Source: Mollicutes bacterium (lineage in GTDB: Bacteria > Bacillota_I > Bacilli_A > Izemoplasmatales > Izemoplasmataceae). Taken from it: a stretch of DNA of 7,708 bases. The stretch is from assembly GCA_003559585.1 (NCBI GenBank), contig PWKX01000179.1, positions 1-7,708 of the forward strand, given 5' to 3'. The first letter of the stretch is position 1. Every line of letters starts with the position of its first letter. Below the pieces are notes generated by a model. The model had not been told where the DNA came from, made no database searches, and saw only the letters and a list, made by a program, of their open reading frames with translations. The position numbers and the translations under genes are program-made. This document shows, one piece after another, positions 1-5,755 of this stretch.

Positions 1-353
1 AATACATTTAATATCTCCACTTCATCTTTAAGATGAACAAGGCTATTACCGATGATATAAGCACCATCGTACATGTCTGGTTTTGATTGAAATGCACGCA
101 TATCACATACTGAGATACCGATATTTAGATTCATAGCAAGTGCTTTTTCTTTCGCCAGTTTAATCAGTGGTTCAGATAAATCACAGGCTTCAACATCATA
201 GCCTGCTTCTGATAACTTTAAAGCATATGTTGCGGTGCCACAAGCTAAATCAAGCACGCGACCTTGATTGAGACGCGTGTTTAAGAAATGATAGGTTTCT
301 TGGCGATAAGGAAAGACTTGATCATACACGTGTGCCCATTGATTGTAGTTCAT
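1..353 (-). CDS. Class I SAM-dependent methyltransferase, 3' part beyond window
   Basis: This is the N-terminal 117 residues of a methyltransferase; the reading frame is still open at the left edge. Motif I is clear at residues 33-40 (VLDLACGT), the usual glycine-rich SAM loop. An acidic residue follows the second strand (ACDLS, D58), then CDMRAF at 83-88 for the adenine contact, and GNSLVHL at 102-108 as the motif IV region. These are typical of the small-molecule methyltransferase group (Methyltransf_25/11 type); the substrate cannot be read from this part. The ATG at 353-351 lies one base after the hydrolase stop codon, and its Shine-Dalgarno GGAG sits in the last codons of that gene. It is therefore translated from the same mRNA as the two genes before it. 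Class assignment is firm, specific function unknown. Confidence 0.85.
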   Translation of the reverse strand, partial: MNYNQWAHVYDQVFPYRQETYHFLNTRLNQGRVLDLACGTATYALKLSEAGYDVEACDLSEPLIKLAKEKALAMNLNIGISVCDMRAFQSKPDMYDGAYIIGNSLVHLKDEVEILNV

Positions 354-354
354 A

Positions 355-963
355 TCAACAATCTCCTTTCAGTGTTTGGTAAAAGGATTGAGCCGCCATC
401 AATGCACTTTGTGTTAATTGATGACCACTGTCATGCCAATGAACACTTACCTGTGAATTGGCTTGCGTTAATTCCTCAATGAAAGCCTCTGTTTCAACTT
501 TTTCACACATTGGATCGTTTGTGCCTGCACTGATGAAAATAGGCAACGCATCTTGTGACACCAACTCGCTTTTTCGGTATGGTTTCATTGGATGATTTAA
601 CATAAGTGCTTTGAATGGAACAGCTGCATCATACATCAAAGCAGCTAAAATATTAGCACCATTAGAATAACCAAACCCAACCATGTTCGAGGGGTTAATT
701 TCATATTTTTTCGCTAAAGTTTCCAACCGTTCACATAGCGCTTTTGAACGTTTTTGAATATCGTCTTCATCAAAGACACCAGGTTTAAGCCGTTTAAAAA
801 ACCGTTTCATCCCCATTTCATCAACATCGCCTTCAAACGTTAAAATATTGGCTTTAGGATCAATTAACTTTACAATCGGCACCAAATCATTCATGGTGCC
901 ACCAGTTCCATGAAAAACAACAAATGTTACCTCAGATTGACCTTTAATATATTTATGTTCCAT
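355..963 (-). CDS. Alpha/beta hydrolase, MhqD-like carboxylesterase/phospholipase family
   Basis: A cytosolic serine hydrolase of about 202 residues, a usual length for the small phospholipase/carboxylesterase family. Visible motifs are the oxyanion strand HGTGG (18-22), the nucleophile elbow GYSNG with Ser100 (98-102), the acid in GTNDP (Asp150) and the catalytic His181 in SGHQL. GYSNGAN and the overall order resemble Bacillus MhqD, a hydrolase from quinone and aromatic stress operons; that link is by family resemblance only. No signal peptide is present. A GTG at 972 in the same frame lies inside the ribosome binding site AAAGGTGAT, so I start at the ATG at 963, six bases downstream of it. 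The gene overlaps the flavin reductase by 11 bases and ends one base before the methyltransferase, so the three are probably an operon. The substrate is unknown. Confidence 0.88.
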   Translation of the reverse strand: MEHKYIKGQSEVTFVVFHGTGGTMNDLVPIVKLIDPKANILTFEGDVDEMGMKRFFKRLKPGVFDEDDIQKRSKALCERLETLAKKYEINPSNMVGFGYSNGANILAALMYDAAVPFKALMLNHPMKPYRKSELVSQDALPIFISAGTNDPMCEKVETEAFIEELTQANSQVSVHWHDSGHQLTQSALMAAQSFYQTLKGDC

Positions 964-1594
964 CTTTATCACCTTTCAATGTTGGTCTTGTTAATGAAAA
1001 CCGTGGACCTAGTGTTGCATACGTCTTTCCACCGAGCCTTGCCACAGGATTGTAGGCCTCATGCATATCATCATGTTCATCCAACAACGAGCGATCAACC
1101 ACCATATGCTCAATCTCACCGATGATTAAATCACCTGTTTCTTCCCCATTTGAAATGATGCGTGTATGTTGATACAAGCGACACTCAAATCGAACAGAAG
1201 CCTCAGCCACACCAGGCACGTGCGTGGTTTTTGATACCACAGGGCTAAGACCAACTCGCTCAATCTCACTTACAGCTTCATCATACGGTGCTGAAGCGTC
1301 ATTAACGGCTTCAACCATGGCCTGATTTACCATGTTAACAACAAATTTCTTTGAACGCACAATATGTTTAGCCGTATCTTTCATCATATGATTGCGTCTT
1401 GAGACACTGATCATGATTAGCGGTGGTTCAACACTCACAAGATTAAAATAAGAAAACGGCGCACCATTTAAAACACCATCAGCACTCAAAGTCGTCACAA
1501 ATGCAATTGGTCTAGGAATAACCCCTTGTGTCAACAGCCGGTAACGCGCTTTTTTGTCTAAATCTTCTAAACTAAACGATTTAAATGTCTTCAT
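953..1594 (-). CDS. Flavin reductase-family protein (FMN-binding split barrel)
   Basis: A 213-residue soluble protein with the typical N-terminal signature of the flavin reductase domain family. VIPRPIAFVTT (25-35) is followed by NGAPFSYFN (43-51), then VEPPLIMISV (55-64), strands that form the FMN pocket. Further on are the family-like KFVVNMV (83-89) and FECRLYQ, IIGEIEHM near the C-terminus. Members bind FMN and include flavin reductases, oxygenase components and proteins of unknown reaction such as B. subtilis YwrF, which it resembles in length. Which reaction it carries out cannot be told from sequence alone. It is the first gene after a terminator and a candidate promoter, with GGTGGGG as ribosome binding site, and its end overlaps the hydrolase start. 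With an MhqD-like partner, a role in handling aromatic or quinone compounds is possible but only inferred. Confidence 0.85.
   Translation of the reverse strand: MKTFKSFSLEDLDKKARYRLLTQGVIPRPIAFVTTLSADGVLNGAPFSYFNLVSVEPPLIMISVSRRNHMMKDTAKHIVRSKKFVVNMVNQAMVEAVNDASAPYDEAVSEIERVGLSPVVSKTTHVPGVAEASVRFECRLYQHTRIISNGEETGDLIIGEIEHMVVDRSLLDEHDDMHEAYNPVARLGGKTYATLGPRFSLTRPTLKGDKDGT
968..976 (-). promoter_or_regulatory. Ribosome binding site deciding the hydrolase start
   Basis: AAAGGTGAT on the minus strand lies six bases before the ATG at 963. The competing GTG (972-970) is part of this site and has no Shine-Dalgarno of its own at a normal distance, so the ATG is preferred. Confidence 0.6.
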
Positions 1595-1619
1595 ACCTTT
1601 ACCCCACCAATCTTAAGTA

Positions 1620-1648
1620 CTTATATGTTATCATGGCTTCAATCTTAA
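1620..1648 (-). promoter_or_regulatory. Candidate sigma-A-type promoter for the flavin reductase operon
   Basis: TTAAGA (1648-1643), a 17-base spacer and TATAAG (1625-1620) lie in the 68-base gap between the preceding terminator and the flavin reductase start. The -10 matches five of six consensus bases and the -35 four of six. The position is sensible, but a promoter this close to average in AT-rich DNA is uncertain. Confidence 0.4.
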
Positions 1649-1662
1649 AGAAAAGCATACAC

Positions 1663-1688
1663 AAAAAAAAGCATGTTTCCATGCTTTT
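1663..1688 (-). terminator. Intrinsic terminator after the RlmD-family gene
   Basis: On the minus strand, AAAAGCATG pairs with CATGCTTTT around a GAAA loop (a stable GNRA tetraloop), and an eight-base T run (1670-1663) overlaps the end of the stem. It begins seven bases after the stop codon of the RlmD-family gene and closes the 3663-1695 unit. Confidence 0.88.
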
Positions 1689-1694
1689 AATGAT

Positions 1695-3056
1695 TTATTT
1701 AAGTTCTAATAACGCAACCGCATCAACTTGCGCTGTTTGTGGTGCCATGTCAAAAGGCATCACAGAGACCAAACGATAGCGTTTAAAGAGCGCTTGAACA
1801 TCTTTGGCTAATGTTGAAGGATTATTTGAGACATAAATCAACCGTTTCACTGGTTTTTTCAACAACATTGTCACAAGTCCTTTGTGTAACCCAAACCGTT
1901 GTGGGTCAAAAACAGCCACATCGAAGGTCTTTTTTTGTTGGGTTAACTTATGATAGGTTTCAACCACATCACCATCGATGAACTGAATGTTCTCAACGTG
2001 GTTCAAGCGCGCGTTGTATCTAGCGTTGTTGACCGATGAAACGTCGTGATCAACTGCGGTAATACCCTCAACTTTATCCGCTAAATAAAGAGACATACCA
2101 CCACTACCGCTATACAAATCAAGCACCTGTTTATCCTCAGGCTTCAATAATGTTTTCACATAGGCATATAACTGTTGAGCTTCTTGTGGGTTATGCGGAA
2201 AGTATGCATTCGCAGATAACTGAAGACGCACATCCCCAAGTTTATCTTCAATCGTTTTCTTTCCAGCTAAAAGCTCAATCGTATCACCAAAAGGTTCTTT
2301 ATTTTTAATGTCGTGATTTTTACTGATCGCAACACTAACCACATCAGGAATATCCAGTATTTTTTGAGCCGCTTTTTTCAAAACTTTATTAAAGATTGTC
2401 ACAACCATCGTGACTTGTATTTCATTGGTAGAAAAAGACCGTCTAGTGATTAAATGTCTCAACATGCCCTTTTTTGTTTTTTCATTAAAGGCAAACACTT
2501 GAAAGGTATCCAATATTTCTAACACCATACGGTTGACATCATTAATCGTCTGATCATGAAGTGGACAATCCATCACTTCCGTCTCTTTTTTATTTAAAGG
2601 ATTTCTCATCACCGTAACCAAACCATCATCGGTATCCTTCACAGGCATCAAGACCGTTTTCAAATAATGTTTCGGGGTGACCATGGGATTAAACCCATAA
2701 AATTTAACTTGCTTTAAATCAACATCGGTATACCGTTCAAAACTTTGTTTAAGTAAATCTTCTTTCAACCGTTGTTGCTCTTCATATGCCACATGTTGCA
2801 GCGAACAATTTGGACACTTAGGATCGTGAGCACAATAAGGTTTTACACGGTAAAAAGCTTTTTTCTTAATGCGAACCACTTCACCCTCAGCATAACCAGG
2901 TTTTAGTGTTTTAATTTTAATAACCACCTCTTCAGGCGGCATCACACCAGGCACAAAAACCGCTTGGCGTTTATAAAACCCAATACCTTCTCCGTTAATA
3001 CCGATGGTTTTAATCGTGATTAGCACCTCTTGATTTAATGATAGTTTCGTTTCCAT
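1695..3056 (-). CDS. rlmD: RlmD/TrmA-family RNA methyltransferase homologue with altered catalytic residues
   Basis: A 453-residue homologue of the 23S rRNA m5U methyltransferases (RlmD/RlmCD). Domains in order: an N-terminal TRAM RNA-binding domain (about 1-62); iron-sulfur cysteines C75, C81 and C84 (C-x5-C-x2-C) with C164 (MDCPLHD) as the fourth; a central domain; and a C-terminal SAM domain with VLDLYSGSGG (311-320) and NARLN (348-352). The catalytic part is unusual. The family's SCNP nucleophile motif reads SNNP, with Asn at 411. The base in HVE is Asp445 (QVD). DPPR is DPQR (384-387, Asp kept). The usual FFQVN is YFPHN (285-289). The frame is intact, so it is not simply decaying. The ATG at 3056 has GAGG eight bases upstream; an ATG at 3086 would add ten residues and overlap the preceding gene by 20 bases. 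Family assignment is firm, enzymatic activity doubtful. Confidence 0.85.
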   Translation of the reverse strand: METKLSLNQEVLITIKTIGINGEGIGFYKRQAVFVPGVMPPEEVVIKIKTLKPGYAEGEVVRIKKKAFYRVKPYCAHDPKCPNCSLQHVAYEEQQRLKEDLLKQSFERYTDVDLKQVKFYGFNPMVTPKHYLKTVLMPVKDTDDGLVTVMRNPLNKKETEVMDCPLHDQTINDVNRMVLEILDTFQVFAFNEKTKKGMLRHLITRRSFSTNEIQVTMVVTIFNKVLKKAAQKILDIPDVVSVAISKNHDIKNKEPFGDTIELLAGKKTIEDKLGDVRLQLSANAYFPHNPQEAQQLYAYVKTLLKPEDKQVLDLYSGSGGMSLYLADKVEGITAVDHDVSSVNNARYNARLNHVENIQFIDGDVVETYHKLTQQKKTFDVAVFDPQRFGLHKGLVTMLLKKPVKRLIYVSNNPSTLAKDVQALFKRYRLVSVMPFDMAPQTAQVDAVALLELK

Positions 3057-3064
3057 ATAAGCAT

Positions 3065-3068
3065 CCTC
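3065..3068 (-). promoter_or_regulatory. Ribosome binding site overlapping the upstream stop codon
   Basis: GAGG shares bases with the TGA stop (3069-3067) of the two-TM protein and lies eight bases before the ATG at 3056. It supports that start and suggests translational coupling of the two genes. Confidence 0.6.
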
Positions 3069-3663
3069 ACACACTTGGTTTGACATCTTCTACATATTTA
3101 AACTGAATCTCTGATTCTAAAAATCTAACATACCGTTTTCGCTTTTGTCTCACATCGTGTGACACAAAGAAAAACAATGAAAAAGCTTCCCATAAAAGCA
3201 CCCAACCACCCACAAACAATCCTTGGATGAATATTTCATAAATGACACTCATTTGATTCACCTCAGGTACAAGTGAGCTGGCTAACAAAAATAAAACCGA
3301 GAAAAACACATACATCATCATCTTACGACGGTTTTTATGCAAAAGTTTATCGCTGCGGTATATCGCCATACGAAAATTATTACGAATTGCTGATATAGAG
3401 TCGGCTTCTTTTTCATCGTCACGGTTCTTATCTTCTACAAAAAACACAAATTCTATGTCTTCTTTAAGACCGATTTCAAACCCGCTTTCCTCAATAAAAC
3501 GAAATAGTTCAGGGTCCATTTCACGGTGTTGTGACGGTGAAGCATCCCAGCCTCTAAACAACTCTTCATAATCATCTAAGCGCACTTCAACTAAAAATGC
3601 ACCTGTTTCTGTGTTCATTTTATAAATGTATTGCATCGAATCTTGGTATTGCCGTTTAAACAT
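3067..3663 (-). CDS. Two-TM membrane protein of unknown function
   Basis: I do not recognise a named family with confidence. The 198-residue product has a soluble, acidic N-terminal half. That half contains a conserved-looking segment LDDYEELFRGWDASP (29-43), followed by MDPELFRFIEESG (49-61) and a charged linker (78-87, rich in D, E, K). Two hydrophobic helices follow (about 114-133 and 145-168), separated by a short acidic loop, and then a basic tail (RQKRKR, 172-177). The positive charges before helix 1 (KNRRK) and after helix 2 suggest both soluble parts face the cytoplasm. No signal peptide or catalytic motif is visible. The ATG at 3663 has AGGTGG just upstream. It is the first gene of a unit with the RlmD-family homologue, only ten bases apart, so the two are likely co-expressed. 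Function unknown. Confidence 0.8.
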   Translation of the reverse strand: MFKRQYQDSMQYIYKMNTETGAFLVEVRLDDYEELFRGWDASPSQHREMDPELFRFIEESGFEIGLKEDIEFVFFVEDKNRDDEKEADSISAIRNNFRMAIYRSDKLLHKNRRKMMMYVFFSVLFLLASSLVPEVNQMSVIYEIFIQGLFVGGWVLLWEAFSLFFFVSHDVRQKRKRYVRFLESEIQFKYVEDVKPSV

Positions 3664-3692
3664 GGGACACCACCTACTTGTTCTTTATATTA

Positions 3693-3722
3693 AGTGTATC
3701 ACACACGTGTGTGATTGAGCAA
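3693..3722 (-). promoter_or_regulatory. Weak candidate promoter before the two-TM protein gene
   Basis: TTGCTC (3722-3717), an 18-base spacer and TACACT (3698-3693) could be the promoter of the 3663-1695 unit. Matches are only three and four of six. The 63-base gap must hold either a promoter or read-through from the antiporter gene. Confidence 0.3.
3698..3715. promoter_or_regulatory. Perfect 18-bp palindrome, operator-like
   Basis: ATCACACACGTGTGTGAT is identical to its reverse complement, with no mismatch and no central gap. It fills the spacer of the candidate promoter in the gap between the antiporter and two-TM protein genes, the place expected for a dimeric repressor site. As RNA it would fold into a 7-bp stem with an ACGT loop, but no T run follows on either strand, so it is a poor terminator. 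No regulator gene is visible in the window. Confidence 0.5.
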
Positions 3723-3726
3723 CGAA

Positions 3727-4914
3727 TTACGCTGTTTCCTCATCTAACCATCTTACAGAAACAAGACGAATCAGCCACGCACCAAGTGGGGCTGTGATGA
3801 CAATGCTTAACACCGCCAACGCTAACATCACATCGCCACCTTCAACACCTAAGCTATAAGGCACCGCACCTATTGCAGCTTGAACGGTTGCTTTCGGCCA
3901 ATAAGCAATCACACAAAACAAGCGTTCCCGTAAATGAAGCACCGTTTTCATCGTTGCAAGTAACACACCGACACTGCGAGCCAAAAGCCCCAAACCAATC
4001 ACGAACAATCCTAACAAACCTGTTTCAAACGCTAAGGTTATATCAACCGCGGCCCCAATTAAAACAAATAAGAAAATCTCAGCAAACACCCATATTTTAT
4101 TAAACTTCACGGATAGACGAAGACCTAACTTTGGATAAAGCGCGGTGATGACAATGCCTATGGTCATGATACTTAAGAGTGCTGCAAACATCACAACATC
4201 TTCTAAAAACGTTTCAAGTGATAACAAGAAAAAACTAAACGCTAATATTAAAACAACTTTTTTAGAATCACGCACATGCATCTTCTTAAACAACTGAACA
4301 AGGCTATACCCGAGTAGGGCACCCATTAAAACACCTAATAAAATCGATAAAGGAATATTAAGTAAAGACAACCCAACATGAGTACTTGTTCCCATGTAAA
4401 TGCCTAAGAAGGTAGAAAAAAACGTAATCGCAAACACATCATCTAACGCCGTTGCTGAGAGCATCATAGTCGGAATGTGCTTATTGGTCCCTCGCTTTTT
4501 CTCCATTAAAACAAGCATTGATGGTACGATCACCGCCGGTGAAACAGCGGCAATAATGAAACCTAAAATACCACCTTGGACAAAACCAAAATCAAGCAGC
4601 CACATCGCTAAAAACGCAATTGTCATCCCCTCTAACACACCCGGCACAAAAGACAACAACACACTAGGGCGCCCAGCAGCTTTAATTTTATCTAGTCTCA
4701 AGCCTAAACCTGCCCTCAACAAAATCACAATCAATGCAAACAATCGCAACGTATCACTAATCGCTAAAATATCATCATCAAGCAAGTTAAAGACATAAGG
4801 TCCTAACAACACCCCAACGACCAACATACCGAGCAACCCAGGTAACTTTAAACGCCTAAACAAGAGATTTCCCAGTAAACCAAAGAAAAAGATTAACCCC
4901 AAAGAAAACATCAT
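3727..4914 (-). CDS. CPA2-type cation/proton antiporter under fluoride riboswitch control
   Basis: An integral membrane antiporter of the Na+/H+ exchanger superfamily (PF00999 type), 395 residues and about 11-12 hydrophobic helices, with no C-terminal RCK/TrkA domain. Helix 1 leads into the FRRLKLPGLLGMLVVGVLLGP region (19-39), typical of the family. SPAVIVPS (125-132) is the unwound TM4-like segment. The paired aspartates D158-D159 (TALDDVFAI) are the ion and proton site of CPA2 members. WPKATVQAAIGAVP (339-352) carries a membrane-embedded Lys341. The frame extends upstream to 4962, but those codons lie in the riboswitch terminator and lack a ribosome binding site. I choose ATG 4914, with AGAGAGGA about ten bases before it; 4911 and 4935 are alternatives. 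The fluoride aptamer directly upstream suggests a role in fluoride tolerance, either by exporting fluoride or by correcting ion balance. That role is inferred. Confidence 0.88.
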   Translation of the reverse strand: MMFSLGLIFFFGLLGNLLFRRLKLPGLLGMLVVGVLLGPYVFNLLDDDILAISDTLRLFALIVILLRAGLGLRLDKIKAAGRPSVLLSFVPGVLEGMTIAFLAMWLLDFGFVQGGILGFIIAAVSPAVIVPSMLVLMEKKRGTNKHIPTMMLSATALDDVFAITFFSTFLGIYMGTSTHVGLSLLNIPLSILLGVLMGALLGYSLVQLFKKMHVRDSKKVVLILAFSFFLLSLETFLEDVVMFAALLSIMTIGIVITALYPKLGLRLSVKFNKIWVFAEIFLFVLIGAAVDITLAFETGLLGLFVIGLGLLARSVGVLLATMKTVLHLRERLFCVIAYWPKATVQAAIGAVPYSLGVEGGDVMLALAVLSIVITAPLGAWLIRLVSVRWLDEETA

Positions 4915-4924
4915 GTGACCATCA

Positions 4925-4932
4925 TCCTCTCT
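4925..4932 (-). promoter_or_regulatory. Ribosome binding site of the antiporter, just after the terminator
   Basis: AGAGAGGA lies ten bases before the ATG at 4914, slightly farther than usual, and five bases after the T run of the riboswitch terminator. The ATG at 4935 and the upstream codons to 4962 have no such site. Confidence 0.5.
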
Positions 4933-4937
4933 CATAT

Positions 4938-4968
4938 AAAAACCTGCACGCAAAATAAGCATGCAGGT
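4938..4968 (-). terminator. Intrinsic terminator, expression platform of the fluoride riboswitch
   Basis: Minus-strand ACCTGCATGC (4968-4959) pairs with GCGTGCAGGT (4951-4942), ten pairs with one U-G wobble, around the loop TTATTTT, followed by a five-T run (4942-4938). Its first three bases (ACC) belong to the ACACC strand of the aptamer stem, so the aptamer stem and the terminator cannot form fully at the same time. It also serves as the only visible terminator for transcripts arriving from the DUF554 operon. Confidence 0.9.
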
Positions 4969-5013
4969 GTCATCAGCACATTAGGCAGTTAAGGCGAACA
5001 CCATCGCCATATC
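4962..5013 (-). promoter_or_regulatory. Fluoride riboswitch aptamer (crcB motif)
   Basis: The minus-strand leader matches the crcB-motif consensus: GGCGATGGTGTTCGCC (5008-4993), a short AA-containing linker, CTGCC (4988-4984) and GCTGATGACACC (4977-4966). GGCG (5008-5005) pairs with CGCC (4996-4993). GGTGT (5002-4998) pairs with ACACC (4970-4966). In the known B. cereus element, as I recall it, the second stem is GGAGU with ACUCC, so the differences keep pairing. The third stem is weak here (GC with GC, plus one C-G pair if a U is bulged). Fluoride binding, through a magnesium cluster in known members, stabilises the GGTGT-ACACC stem and so should block the terminator, an ON switch. The predicted transcript begins only about five bases before the aptamer. 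Confidence 0.88.
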
Positions 5014-5019
5014 AACAGA

Positions 5020-5048
5020 ATTATAACAAATAACAACTTGCTTGTCAC
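5020..5048 (-). promoter_or_regulatory. Strong extended -10 promoter for the riboswitch-antiporter transcript
   Basis: GTGACA (5048-5043, five of six), a 17-base spacer and TATAAT (5025-5020, six of six), with TGT directly before it forming an extended -10. Transcription should start near 5013-5012, just ahead of the aptamer. The TGA stop codon of the DUF554 gene (5047-5045) is inside the -35 box. Confidence 0.8.
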
Positions 5049-5755
5049 GTGAAAAAAGAGAGCAACACAAAATAAATCACAGGAATAAGCAACGCTGGCA
5101 ACATATTGGCAACCTTAATGGTTTTAAGCTGCATAAAGTTAATGCCCATCGCGATGAGTAGTAAATTACCCACCATGCCAATCACCGTAATCATCGGAAT
5201 GGTCAAAAACTGACCCGCAAACATCGCACCAAGGGTAATCAATCCTTGATAAATTAGCACACTTAAAGCCGCAAACATCACACCAATTCCAAACACCGTG
5301 GTTAACATTAAAGCGGTAATAAAATCAAGCACACTTTTGAATAAAAGGGTGGTCATATCACCACTTAAACCATCTTGGATCGATCCCAAAATTGCCATCG
5401 CACCAACACAAAAGATAAGCGTACCACTAATGAACCCTTTTGCTAAAGGTGGTAAGTGATATTTCTTTTCAACCTTAAGAGAAAACCGTCTTAAACCGCC
5501 ATCAATATCAATGATCTCACCAATCACCGTTCCGACAACCAATGAAATGATAACAAGCAAATCATACTGCGTTGATAATGTGCCTTGATCAACCACAATA
5601 AAGTCTACTAAGAACCAACCAAGCGCCATCACAGCCAGCGCTAAACCCATGGTAAACATAATCGCTCTTTGCAAGGCCTCTGGTATGCCTTTTTTAAACA
5701 GTAACCCTATCAGTGAGGCAACCACAATCGCCCCAGCATTAATCAATGTACCCAT
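5045..5755 (-). CDS. DUF554 family membrane protein (YqgA/YdfK-like)
   Basis: A 236-residue inner membrane protein of the DUF554 family, full length for the family, with about six to seven hydrophobic helices. Recognisable segments are the N-terminal MGTLINAGAIVVASLIGLL, GTVIGEIIDID (75-85) after a helix, and the family core FCVGAMAILGSIQDGLSGD, followed by KSVLDFITALML and FGIGVMFAALSVLIYQG. The biochemical role of the family is not known; E. coli YqgA and B. subtilis YdfK are homologues. A strong GGAGGGG ribosome binding site lies within the end of the DUF998 gene, and the start codon shares one base with that gene's stop (TAATG), so translation is probably coupled. It is the last gene of the acetyltransferase-DUF998-DUF554 operon. 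Its stop codon lies within the promoter of the fluoride-controlled antiporter. Confidence 0.88.
   Translation of the reverse strand: MGTLINAGAIVVASLIGLLFKKGIPEALQRAIMFTMGLALAVMALGWFLVDFIVVDQGTLSTQYDLLVIISLVVGTVIGEIIDIDGGLRRFSLKVEKKYHLPPLAKGFISGTLIFCVGAMAILGSIQDGLSGDMTTLLFKSVLDFITALMLTTVFGIGVMFAALSVLIYQGLITLGAMFAGQFLTIPMITVIGMVGNLLLIAMGINFMQLKTIKVANMLPALLIPVIYFVLLSFFT

Noticed and set aside
1585..1779. Plus-strand open frame over the terminator and the end of the RlmD-family gene
   Set aside because: It runs through a minus-strand terminator and two real genes, and its product is low in complexity (lysine-rich) without any domain.
1695..3056. RlmD-family gene as a pseudogene
   Set aside because: The frame is intact over 453 codons, the iron-sulfur cysteines and SAM loop are kept, and it has a good ribosome binding site and terminator; the changes are confined to catalytic positions.
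3057..3086. Longer RlmD-family protein starting at 3086
   Set aside because: It would overlap the preceding gene by 20 bases and lacks the GAGG that precedes the ATG at 3056. The extra residues do not belong to the TRAM domain.
3698..3715. Palindrome as a terminator of the antiporter gene
   Set aside because: No T run follows the dyad on the minus strand and the stem has almost no loop, so an operator-like role fits better, though a weak terminator cannot be excluded.
4400..4798. Plus-strand open frame of 132 codons inside the antiporter gene
   Set aside because: It lies antisense to a clear antiporter, has no recognisable domain or ribosome binding site, and its composition is that of a mirrored membrane protein gene.
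4935..4962. Upstream extension of the antiporter to a start at 4962
   Set aside because: The added residues are encoded by the terminator hairpin and T run of the riboswitch, and no ribosome binding site precedes that start.
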